Positions 15,276-23,413 of a stretch of DNA of 56,716 bases are shown in pieces (position 1 is the stretch's first letter; each line of letters starts with the position of its first letter). This DNA is from Leptolyngbyaceae cyanobacterium M33_DOE_097. GTDB taxonomy: Bacteria; Cyanobacteriota; Cyanobacteriia; Leptolyngbyales; Leptolyngbyaceae. The position numbers were made by a program, and so were the translations under genes. The notes under the pieces were generated by a model. That model searched no databases. It saw nothing but the letters and a program-made list of their open reading frames with translations, and was not told where the DNA came from. The stretch is taken from the NCBI GenBank assembly GCA_015296075.1, contig DVDV01000113.1, positions 1 through 56,716 of the forward strand. The letters are read 5' to 3'.

Positions 15276-17873
15276 CTAAAGCCGCTTCAACAACTCTGGC
15301 ATCAAATTCGCGGGGACACGGCTTAGCGCCCGATTTTGACCCTGCACACCAAACGATTCATGGCAAGCGCGAATCGTTTGCACGATGTAGTTCAACACCG
15401 TCTGGTAGTAATCGGGGTTATTTTCCCAACCCTGCAACGCCTGTACTTGATGTTGCAAAGCTAGATCTAAGTGATTGGCCTGCTGGTCGGACGTTAACGT
15501 CAATTGTTGATCGATCGCGAGTTGATAGTGCGCTAAACCCAGGTTGTTTTGAGTCGCGTTAGGATCAAACGTCAGCATGGGCGCGTGATTTGTGCCTGCG
15601 GCTTGGAGATATTGCACCGCCGCTAAAGCCGACTTATAAGCCTCGATCGCATTGAGTAGACAGGTTTGGCGATCGTTGGCGATCGTTTCTGGTACTAGAG
15701 CCAAGTGCCAGTAAGCCGTACCCAAGTTATTTTGAGTAGCCGCATTGGCATTTGGGGCGACTTCTAAGGTGCGATAAGCAAGAGCCGCACTGTAAGCTTT
15801 AATGGCTTCCTTGAGCAATTCTGCTGCCGAGATACCTGCGCTTTGAGGCACGTTTTTGGCATGTTGAGCCAGATTCCAATAGGCCGTGCCCAGGTTATTT
15901 TGCAACATGGCATAGTGAATCGGTTCCCGCTCAGGGCTGTAATAGCGCAGTGCCTCGTGGTAAGCTGTCACAGCCTGCCGCAGTCGGCGCACAGGTTGCT
16001 GGTGTTGCGCTAAATTCCAGTACGCAGTGCCCAGGTTGTTTTGGGTTGCTGCGTAGCGAGCCGGGTCTTCTTCGGGCCGACGATATTGCAGGGCTGCTTC
16101 ATAGGCTTGGACTGACTTTTGCAAAACTTCGAGCGTGTTGCGGTAACGAGCCAAGTCTCCATAGGCTGAGCCAAGATTGTTTTGAATCATGGCATAGGTG
16201 TGAGGCCGAGCCGTTGGGTTCGTTTTTTGCAAGGCCAACTGATAAGCGTTAATGCCCTGCTCTAGATAAGTGAGACTAATCGTTGCATCACTAAACTGGC
16301 GCGACAGCATCCAGTAAAGATTACCCATGTCATTCAGCACGTCGGCCCACAACGGCAACGTTTCATCTTCTAAATGCTGTAGCGTTTGCTCATAGGCATA
16401 GATTGCGATGATTAAGGTGCGGTCAATGATTTCACCTTGCTCAATCCGATCGCGATAGAGATTGCCCAAAACCTGGTAAGCCGCCGCTAAGGTGCTGCCC
16501 CCGATGTTGGCCAACTTGAGTTGCTCAATCCGGGCGATCGCCCCCAAAATAGCTGTAATCTGCGACGCATCTGAGGGTTCTGAGCGGACTAAGGCAAACA
16601 GTGTGTCTTCTGCGTAGACCTGTGAAATCAGAGTTAGCAGTTGGATCGGTTCAGCCGTAGGAGGTTCAGCCGCCGTTGCAGGCGCGACCGTAATATTTGG
16701 CGTAGGGGTTTCAACAACCGATTCTTCAACCTGAAGGATAGGCGGTTCGACTTCGGCAGGTGGTGGTTCAACTGCAGGGGCAGGCTCGACTTCTGCCTGA
16801 GTTGGGGGTGGGGATGGTGCTGTAAGGCCAGGGGCGATCGCGGGTTCAACCGCCTCGACAGGTGCCTCTGAGGGTGGCTCGGCGGCGTATTCATCCAACA
16901 TTGCCAAGTCATAAGTGAGAATATCCCACAGGTCTTCTGCTTGACCTGGCACGCCCAACAAATCCACGTCGTCATCGATCAGGGGCAACAGGGGAGGCTG
17001 GCTACTGTTATCGATAACGCCATTACGGGCTACATCATCCACCAGTCGCTCATCGTCTGGGTGGGGCAAACTACGTTGGGCATCCGTTACTGCATTATTT
17101 GCAAGAACCTCAGTTGCGATCGGAGCTGGCACAACCACCGATGTAGTCGCAACCTGTTCAACCGCAACCGCCTCAACCGGGGGAACTTCTACCGCAGCCG
17201 CCTCAACAGGCGCTATCACGGCTGGGCTGGGAGTCGGATCCCCCTCAAATTCTAGTAAGGCGGTATGGCAGTTCCAAAAGGCGGGCGCTGATTGCTGAAT
17301 CACGTTGAGCCAGGGGCGCGACACCCAGAGAATCAGACACGACTCAAGCGAACTGAGCGATCGCTCAACTTGTTGTAAAGCCAACAAAAATCGTTGTTGA
17401 GTCGTTGCAGGTTGACGGGTTAAATGCTCGACCCCAAGGATCTGAAAACTAGGAACCTGACGTGGCTGACCAATTGGGCTGCGGGGCGGATACTGGGTCA
17501 ACCACAAGGCAATTTGAGCAAACGGATCTGGGTGCGCCAGATCCAAATTTAGGCTCACAACTTGCGGGTAAACGGCTTCAGAAGGTGGCTCTTGCAGCAG
17601 ATCTGCCAACACCGCTTCGATCGAGGTCTGTGGCAAAATGCCCTGATTAAAAGGCGTTTGAGCAGACGGATCTAAGTCAGCATGGAGCTGAATCACCAAA
17701 CGATTGCGTAAACTCAAATCATCACAAACAGCGACAAAAATTTGACGCCTTAGCTGAAGCTCAATTGCGCGCTTGAGGCGATCATAGGTTGTCTGGTTGC
17801 GCTCCATGACAACAGAAGTTCGCATAGCAGAAGAACGTTTTGCAGAGTGGTTGGCAGAGTCGGCGAGTTGCAT
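15276..17873 (-). CDS. Large TPR-repeat protein
   Basis: About 865 residues in three parts. The N-terminal ~210 residues look like a degenerate ATPase-like domain (RLKRAIELQLRRQIFVAVCD, then LESCLILWVSRPW) without a P-loop. Residues ~210-420 are low-complexity, rich in Pro, Glu, Ala and Val. The C-terminal ~430 residues hold tetratricopeptide repeats with a strongly repeated core (TQNNLGTAYWNLA and variants), at least seven copies. It is probably a cytoplasmic scaffold. Start uncertain: the ATG at 17873 is used; a GTG lies 10 codons upstream and ATGs 16 and 22 codons downstream, and none has a good ribosome-binding site. No partner is evident nearby. Confidence 0.8.
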   Translation of the reverse strand: MQLADSANHSAKRSSAMRTSVVMERNQTTYDRLKRAIELQLRRQIFVAVCDDLSLRNRLVIQLHADLDPSAQTPFNQGILPQTSIEAVLADLLQEPPSEAVYPQVVSLNLDLAHPDPFAQIALWLTQYPPRSPIGQPRQVPSFQILGVEHLTRQPATTQQRFLLALQQVERSLSSLESCLILWVSRPWLNVIQQSAPAFWNCHTALLEFEGDPTPSPAVIAPVEAAAVEVPPVEAVAVEQVATTSVVVPAPIATEVLANNAVTDAQRSLPHPDDERLVDDVARNGVIDNSSQPPLLPLIDDDVDLLGVPGQAEDLWDILTYDLAMLDEYAAEPPSEAPVEAVEPAIAPGLTAPSPPPTQAEVEPAPAVEPPPAEVEPPILQVEESVVETPTPNITVAPATAAEPPTAEPIQLLTLISQVYAEDTLFALVRSEPSDASQITAILGAIARIEQLKLANIGGSTLAAAYQVLGNLYRDRIEQGEIIDRTLIIAIYAYEQTLQHLEDETLPLWADVLNDMGNLYWMLSRQFSDATISLTYLEQGINAYQLALQKTNPTARPHTYAMIQNNLGSAYGDLARYRNTLEVLQKSVQAYEAALQYRRPEEDPARYAATQNNLGTAYWNLAQHQQPVRRLRQAVTAYHEALRYYSPEREPIHYAMLQNNLGTAYWNLAQHAKNVPQSAGISAAELLKEAIKAYSAALAYRTLEVAPNANAATQNNLGTAYWHLALVPETIANDRQTCLLNAIEAYKSALAAVQYLQAAGTNHAPMLTFDPNATQNNLGLAHYQLAIDQQLTLTSDQQANHLDLALQHQVQALQGWENNPDYYQTVLNYIVQTIRACHESFGVQGQNRALSRVPANLMPELLKRL

Positions 17874-17969
17874 CGAAACACGTCTAGGTCTAAAGGTGAT
17901 CACCCAGGAATTTGGATACTACCCTCTTCTAGCAGCACTCTTTCCTTTCAGGATGAAAGCGGCTCAAAT

Positions 17970-18002
17970 AAAAAAACGGACTCCACGTCAGGAAACCCGT
18001 TC
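17970..18002 (-). terminator. Rho-independent terminator of the psb34-like gene
   Basis: On the minus strand a 10-bp stem (AACGGGTTTC with GGAGTCCGTT, including G-T pairs) is followed by seven T. It lies 83 bases past the psb34-like stop. A second small palindrome (ACTGTTT-C-AAACAGT) lies at 18020-18034. Confidence 0.65.
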
Positions 18003-18084
18003 TAAGTAACAACTTATGGACTGTTTCAAACAGTTCTTTATTAAAAACGAAGGTGCCACGCACTACAGATTCAGAGCATTTAGA

Positions 18085-18258
18085 TTAGGAAACCGAAGCA
18101 GCAACCGCAATCAAACCTGCGACTAACAACACTGCAATAATGCCCAAAATCAAATAGTTTCGCTTTTGGTTAGTAGTAGGGGGCTCAGCCTCGTACATTT
18201 TAGGTTCTACTGCAAAATTATTTAAGCGCCCACCTTCTTCTGTTGTGTATCCAGCCAT
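18085..18258 (-). CDS. psb34: Psb34-like photosystem II assembly protein
   Basis: A 57-residue single-pass membrane protein. The N-terminus MAGYTTEEGGRLNNFAVEPK is followed by MYEAEP, a basic NQKR and one hydrophobic helix (about 35-55), ending AVAASVS. This matches, from memory, the Psb34 family (Ssl1498 in Synechocystis, tsl0063 in Thermosynechococcus), which binds CP47-containing photosystem II assembly intermediates and resembles Hlip N-termini. An AAAGGAG ribosome-binding site lies 5 bases before the ATG. It is monocistronic with its own terminator. The gene is easily missed because of its size. The family assignment rests on remembered sequence, so it should be confirmed by alignment. 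Confidence 0.82.
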   Translation of the reverse strand: MAGYTTEEGGRLNNFAVEPKMYEAEPPTTNQKRNYLILGIIAVLLVAGLIAVAASVS

Positions 18259-18715
18259 GAAAACTCCTTTGCCTTTTCTTTATTCAAGAATACACAGAGT
18301 TACGCAACGACATAAAATTATTAAGATTTAATACGTATTTCTCGTAACAAAACATCTTCCTCAAAAAACTTTTTCCAGGTAGTATCAAGCTTGAGTCAGG
18401 TTAAAGCAGATTTTACGCTAACAAAGTTGGGCTTGTGTCCATTTTTTGGCTCAGGTCTGCGACTCACATTTAGGGTGCGATGTTCGACTCATTCTTCAAA
18501 TTCACTATCTTTCAAGCGACAGTCTAACTTTAAAAATTTGTTCTCACCTGCTGAGGGTCTACGACTCTAAACCATTATCCTTGCGACCAATTACTGTCAC
18601 TTTTAATCAGAAGAGCAATGCCGATCGCGGCAGTCGGGCAAATACAGTTCAGAACATCACTATCGTTAGCAGGCATGCGTGATGAAGAGTCACACTTAAT
18701 TGGTGGAACTTGTTA
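18259..18715. other. Intergenic divergent promoter region
   Basis: 457 bases between the psb34-like gene (minus) and the receiver-kinase gene (plus). It should hold both promoters. No further gene or strong hairpin is seen. Confidence 0.55.
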
Positions 18716-19843
18716 ATGTCGAAAATTCGCGTGTTGGTCGTAGAAGATGAGCCGATTGTGGCAGAAGATATTGCCAGTCGGCTAGAGCGGATGGGTTATG
18801 AAGTTGTTGATGTTGTTGAATCAGGAGAAGCCGCGATCTCTGCAGCGGCAGCAACCAAGCCCGACCTGGCCTTGATGGATATTGTGCTTGAAGGAGAAAT
18901 GGATGGCATTCAAGCTGCAGAGCATTTAAAAGAAAACTACGGCATCCCGATTGTTTATCTCACAGCCAATGCAGATGAAACCACTCTGCAACGGGCGAAA
19001 GCTACCGTGCCCTTTGGCTACATTCTCAAGCCGTTTAAGGAGAAAGAACTAAAAGTCACGATTGAGATTGCCATCTCACGACACCAGGCAGATTTAGAAG
19101 TGCAACGGGCCTTACAAAAAGTGCAAGCCCTAGCGGTTCCACAAGATTCACCTGAGAATGCCGAAGCCAACGGCCCACAATCCCAATATTTGATGATGGC
19201 TGTTCACGAGTTACGCACCCCGCTTTCGATCGTCAAAGTTTCTGCCAGTTTGTTGCGAGAACGGGGTGAGGATATGGCTGCCCCTGAACGGAATCGTAAT
19301 TTGGCCTACATCGAAAATGCCGTCAGCAGCATGAATGACTTGCTAGAAGACGTGTTGATGTTTAGCAAATTCAACCATACCTGCGCCACTTTAGCCCCTG
19401 AACCAATTGACCTCAAAGAATTTTGTGAAAGTCTGATCACGGCTTTACGTTGGAGTTTGGGTGAGCAATATGTTGTGAACTTTTCTGCTAGAGGCGATTG
19501 TCGCTCTGTGGCAGCCGACCCCAAGTTACTTTGGCACTTAATCAATAACCTCTTATCAAATGCAGTGAAATATTCACCGCAAGCCTCTACGGTTAGCCTA
19601 GAGGTTGAATGCACCGATCGCACTGTTACGATTCGTGTGATCGACCAGGGAATTGGCATTCCGCTTGAGGATCAAGACCAATTGTTTGAGCCATTTCATC
19701 GTGCCCGTAACGTCGGCAGCATTGCTGGAACTGGCTTAGGATTGGCGATCGTCAAACACTGTGTTGACTTGCATAATGGGCAAATCAGCTTTATCAGCAC
19801 CCCCGGTGAAGGCACCACGTTTACTGTCACCTTGCCGCGATGA
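18716..19843 (+). CDS. Receiver-histidine kinase hybrid
   Basis: A 375-residue cytoplasmic kinase with an N-terminal receiver. Receiver: E10/D11, phospho-Asp D55 (LALMDIV), K105. After a short helical linker come the HisKA dimerisation domain with H164 (HELRTPLS) and the ATPase domain with an N box (NLLSNAVKYSP), G1 (DQGIGIP) and G2 (GTGLGLAIVKH). All catalytic residues look present. There is no membrane segment, so input comes through the receiver, by phosphorylation from another kinase. No partner regulator is adjacent. The start is the ATG at 18716; a TTG two codons upstream is less likely. Confidence 0.92.
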   Translation: MSKIRVLVVEDEPIVAEDIASRLERMGYEVVDVVESGEAAISAAAATKPDLALMDIVLEGEMDGIQAAEHLKENYGIPIVYLTANADETTLQRAKATVPFGYILKPFKEKELKVTIEIAISRHQADLEVQRALQKVQALAVPQDSPENAEANGPQSQYLMMAVHELRTPLSIVKVSASLLRERGEDMAAPERNRNLAYIENAVSSMNDLLEDVLMFSKFNHTCATLAPEPIDLKEFCESLITALRWSLGEQYVVNFSARGDCRSVAADPKLLWHLINNLLSNAVKYSPQASTVSLEVECTDRTVTIRVIDQGIGIPLEDQDQLFEPFHRARNVGSIAGTGLGLAIVKHCVDLHNGQISFISTPGEGTTFTVTLPR

Positions 19844-20034
19844 AGAGTGTGCGTTTGACACGCTGTATATCGTTCAGATTTTCCGAAAAAACAAGGTTTA
19901 ACTCAAAATAAAGATAAATCAACTACTACTTTCTGCGAAAAGGTAATACGCAAGAAGTGCTGAGCCATAGTCTTTTATATAGTACAGAGAAAGGTATTAT
20001 AGGCTAATTGAACTCACCTCTCTGACAGTGCCTC

Positions 20035-20925
20035 ATGTCTGTACAAGACCTCTCGATTCTCGATAACTATGTTAAAACTGCTCCTAGCTTTGAAAATGCC
20101 GTAAACATTTTTTCAGGAGAGTGGTCATCTATCTTGCCACCTCCTTATGAGGAGATCACACGGGGACGAGCGCCACATTTTCAAGACCCTCGAATTCAAT
20201 GGTTCATTGATGAATTGAAAGGCATCAAGGGGCAAACTGTTTTAGAGTTAGGCCCCCTTGAAGGTGGACATACCTATATGTTTGAGCAGGCTGGGGCACG
20301 CCAGACAATTGCTATTGAAGCGAATACACGGGCTTACTTGAAGTGTTTAATCTCAAAAGAAATTCTTGAACTTAAGCGGGTCCGGTTTCTCTGCGGTGAC
20401 TTTAATGAGTATCTCCGTCACGATCCAACTGTGTTTGATATTTGTGTTGCAAGTGGTGTTCTCTATCACATGCTGAACCCAGTTGAGTTAATTGCCCTAT
20501 TAGCCCAACACTGCAAAAAGCATCTTTTTATCTGGACTCACTACTACAACGAAGAAATTATCAAACAACACCCTGTTTTTTCGTCAATGTTCACCGATGT
20601 CGTTCAGCAAGACTATCACGGGTTCAAACACACGCTCTATCGGCGGCAATACGAAACCGCCCTTGAGTGGCAAGGTTTTTGTGGAGGCAATGCCCCCCAC
20701 AGTTTTTGGATGCAACGCGATGAGATTTTGGCAGCCCTGAGCTACTTTGGCTTTGAGAACATACGAATTAACTTTGACGAAATTAATCACGTTAATGGGC
20801 CTAGTTTTGCCATTATGGCCGATCGCGTGCAGCCACCCAAAAGTCGGCAGATCAGAGCCTGGCTCGCTGAGAAGTACCCCTGGCTAAGAACTGCATATCG
20901 TGGGGTTAAATCACGTCTTACCTGA
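20035..20925 (+). CDS. Class I SAM-dependent methyltransferase
   Basis: A 296-residue Rossmann-fold methyltransferase. Motif I is VLELGPLEGGHTYMFEQAG (about 72-90), motif II ends with an acidic IAIEAN, and motif IV is FDICVASGVLYHM. The substrate cannot be told. The long C-terminal part with many aromatic residues (FIWTHYYNEE, then APHSFWMQRDEI) suggests a bulky substrate, and the overall pattern recalls methyltransferases in glycan or natural-product loci, but no such cluster is here. A short basic tail ends the protein. It is a single gene, convergent with pgeF. Confidence 0.82.
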   Translation: MSVQDLSILDNYVKTAPSFENAVNIFSGEWSSILPPPYEEITRGRAPHFQDPRIQWFIDELKGIKGQTVLELGPLEGGHTYMFEQAGARQTIAIEANTRAYLKCLISKEILELKRVRFLCGDFNEYLRHDPTVFDICVASGVLYHMLNPVELIALLAQHCKKHLFIWTHYYNEEIIKQHPVFSSMFTDVVQQDYHGFKHTLYRRQYETALEWQGFCGGNAPHSFWMQRDEILAALSYFGFENIRINFDEINHVNGPSFAIMADRVQPPKSRQIRAWLAEKYPWLRTAYRGVKSRLT

Positions 20926-20991
20926 ATTTCGTGATCAGAACCTCCAGCTAAACCGTCAATCCAGGTCTGCCATCTCGACAGACCCGGCAAA

Positions 20992-21774
20992 CTAACGGCT
21001 CACAATACCTGACCATTGCACCTTCTTTTCTTTCGTGCGGCGGTAGGAGAAGAAATTGTCGGGTTCTTGGTAGGTGCAGTTTGGCGCGATCGCGACTTGT
21101 TCCGCATTGATGTTCATCTGCTCTAGTTGCAGACTAATCACTCGGCGCACATCTAGTTTGGCTCGTCCCGGAGCTTTATCTTTCATCACAGGTGGAGACG
21201 CTAACTGGTGGGCAACTTCGAGAATGGATTGGGGCGACTCACCTGGAGTTTCGACAACCGTTTCGACAACTTCTGCGGCAACTTCTTCCGTCACCTGGTA
21301 AACCGAGCCAGAGATCGCGGGTCCTAACGCAATTCGCAAATCAGCCAAGCGACTACCTGATGCCTGCATCTGCGCGATCGCCTGGGGCACAATCTTGCGA
21401 GCAGTACCACGCCACCCAGCATGAATTGCCGAAACCTGTCCTGTCGCCGCATCCCCAATTAACACGGGCGTGCAATCGGCTGTGCAGACCCAAACCGCTT
21501 GATCCGGTTGTTCGCTCAAGAGGCCATCGGCTTCGGGCAGCTCTAACTCGGTAGCATCGAGTTGATCAATCCCTGCTTCAGACGCCTTAAGAACTGTGTT
21601 GCCATGCACCTGTTTGACACGGTAACTTGTCGTTTCTGGTTGAAGCACCTGAGCTAAATGAGCCGGCGATCGCGACCAAAACTGCTGTGTAAAAAAGCCA
21701 TGTACCCAACCATCTAGCAAATCGCAGGTGAGATACGGCAGATCATTCCAGGTTTGCCATTGCCAGGTATGCAT
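20992..21774 (-). CDS. pgeF: Peptidoglycan editing factor PgeF (YfiH/laccase-domain)
   Basis: The 260-residue protein has the family's His-Cys-His zinc triad: H57 (QVHGNTV), C101 (TADCTPVLIGD) and H118 (AIHAGWRGT). It ends with the expected APNCTYQEPDNFFSYRR motif. E. coli PgeF removes L-Ser wrongly inserted in peptidoglycan stems; other members act on purine nucleosides. The older names polyphenol oxidase or laccase are probably not physiological. It is last of three minus-strand genes (dnaX, an unknown membrane protein, pgeF) but 93 bases from its neighbour. Confidence 0.93.
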   Translation of the reverse strand: MHTWQWQTWNDLPYLTCDLLDGWVHGFFTQQFWSRSPAHLAQVLQPETTSYRVKQVHGNTVLKASEAGIDQLDATELELPEADGLLSEQPDQAVWVCTADCTPVLIGDAATGQVSAIHAGWRGTARKIVPQAIAQMQASGSRLADLRIALGPAISGSVYQVTEEVAAEVVETVVETPGESPQSILEVAHQLASPPVMKDKAPGRAKLDVRRVISLQLEQMNINAEQVAIAPNCTYQEPDNFFSYRRTKEKKVQWSGIVSR

Positions 21775-21867
21775 AACGACTCAGTGAAAAACAAAAACAA
21801 CTACCAAGGTACCAAAATAATCTCCTTTGCCTTGGGAATTGTTTGTAAGTAGCTCTATCCTCACTGA

Positions 21868-23076
21868 TCAGCGGGGAATCGGATCAATTGGTAAAGGAGC
21901 CGGACGTTGATCGGCTGACTGGTCAACTGGCAGTAACTCTGGTTGGGGCGGTTGAACTGGGTTCGAGACTGGAGGCGCACTGGGAGGAATTTGGGCCGGA
22001 GTCTCAATCGAAATTTGGAGCTGGTTCACTTGCAGCATCCATTGCTCAATCCGATTGCGGGCTTCACCGTAGAGCGCACGCCCTGGCGGAATCAAACTTG
22101 CTTCAGAAATCGCCGCTTGCAAAGAATCACGATCGCCCCTTTCAGCCAGCTTCATCGCGCGGGTCAGATAAGGCCGATCTTCAAGCACTTCAACTTGTTG
22201 TCGCCAGGTTGCGATCGCTTGCTGAGCTTCACCATACTGCGGGGCGTCAGTCAACACCATTTGCGCCTCGACAATAGCTTCGCGCAAGCTATCGGAGTTG
22301 TTCATTTTTGCCAACGCATAGGCCTTTCGCAGATGGTTAGCCATCTCCATGTCTTGTTTCCGTTTCCATTGAGTTGCCAGGTCGGGAACGGCTTGCTTCG
22401 CATCCTTCTCTTTTTTGGCTTTCTCAGCCTGCTCCGAGGCTTCTTTGGCGAGGCGTAATTCTTCAGCTAACTCCTGGTATTTTGTCGTCTCCCAATGGGT
22501 GTTGCCGAGGTACAAAAGCTTCCGGGCATTGGCCAGGGCTTCTGACCAGCGCTGATCAACAATGCTTTGTTGCGCATCTGCGTAGATGGATTCGGCCTGT
22601 CGCCACAGCGCTTGCCAGTTTGCTAATTGCTTTTCTGCCTGCGGCTGTATTTCACTTTGAAGCGGAATCGCCTGCACCATTTCTTCAGCCCGGTCTAGCT
22701 CCCCCGCTTGAAAAGCCCCCTCTGCCAGTCGCAACAAATCGCGCGACCATTGATCAATAAAGCGATCGCTAGTCTTGCGATAGGGGTCATCACCCGGAAT
22801 AGAATTTGCGATCTCAATCGCTGATTTCAGCCCATCAAAGGTTTGCTTTTTAGCCAATTGCTCAGCACAGTGAAGGCGTGCAGAGGTTGCTTCCGCTGTC
22901 CAGGCGGAGGTGCGGCAACTGGGAAATTCAACCACCTGAAGCAAATGAAGAAAGGCAACCGTTCCGACCGAAATGGGCAACACCGAAGCTAAAACAACCG
23001 CGAGCCAAAATTGAGCCGGATGTAGACTCGTTACCCATTGGGTCAATTGAGTCAGGAGAGAAGATTTGCGAAGCAT
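21868..23076 (-). CDS. Membrane-anchored coiled-coil protein
   Basis: I do not recognise a function for this 402-residue protein. One transmembrane helix lies near the N-terminus (about 25-45, FWLAVVLASVLPISVGTVAF), followed by a 300-residue helical region with Trp/Ala/Glu-rich repeats of the type IANSIPGDDPYRKTSDRFID and ALANARKLLYL (TPR-like, about 40 residues each), an alanine/lysine-rich coiled coil (KEASEQAEKAKKEKDAKQ) and a Pro-rich tail. Proteins like this are sometimes labelled chromosome segregation ATPase, but no nucleotide-binding motif exists here. The ATG at 23076 is preferred to one 17 codons upstream because it opens directly on the basic pre-membrane segment. Confidence 0.7.
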   Translation of the reverse strand: MLRKSSLLTQLTQWVTSLHPAQFWLAVVLASVLPISVGTVAFLHLLQVVEFPSCRTSAWTAEATSARLHCAEQLAKKQTFDGLKSAIEIANSIPGDDPYRKTSDRFIDQWSRDLLRLAEGAFQAGELDRAEEMVQAIPLQSEIQPQAEKQLANWQALWRQAESIYADAQQSIVDQRWSEALANARKLLYLGNTHWETTKYQELAEELRLAKEASEQAEKAKKEKDAKQAVPDLATQWKRKQDMEMANHLRKAYALAKMNNSDSLREAIVEAQMVLTDAPQYGEAQQAIATWRQQVEVLEDRPYLTRAMKLAERGDRDSLQAAISEASLIPPGRALYGEARNRIEQWMLQVNQLQISIETPAQIPPSAPPVSNPVQPPQPELLPVDQSADQRPAPLPIDPIPR

Positions 23077-23413
23077 CAGTAAGGAGAATCGTCGTATGGA
23101 AAGACCGAAAGTTGAGAGAACAAACAATTGATACCGTTTCGCTTTCTAGATTAAGCTACCGCTGCCACCAGCGTCTTTACGTATTTAGCCAGTTTTGTTG
23201 CCAGCCCGATAACCGTGAAGAATGGTAACCGAGAGGCAGACCACGCACTTTTTGAATCGGCGTGAAGGTGGGGATAAGGCAGGCTAGATGCTGCGACCTA
23301 TTCTAAAAGCAAGGCACAAGAAAGCCAAAGAAATTTCACACGGCGATCGCAAAATAGACTCCGCTCAACCAACAATCGATCAAAACTTAACTTTGCCGCT
23401 CCAAAGACAATGC
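23077..23413. other. Intergenic region downstream of dnaX
   Basis: 337 bases between the dnaX stop and the next minus-strand start. I see no gene, terminator or repeat that I would defend. It presumably contains the promoter of the membrane protein. Confidence 0.5.

Noticed and set aside
21868-23076. Chromosome segregation ATPase (a label such proteins often get)
   Set aside because: There is a coiled coil and a membrane anchor, but no Walker A or B motif.
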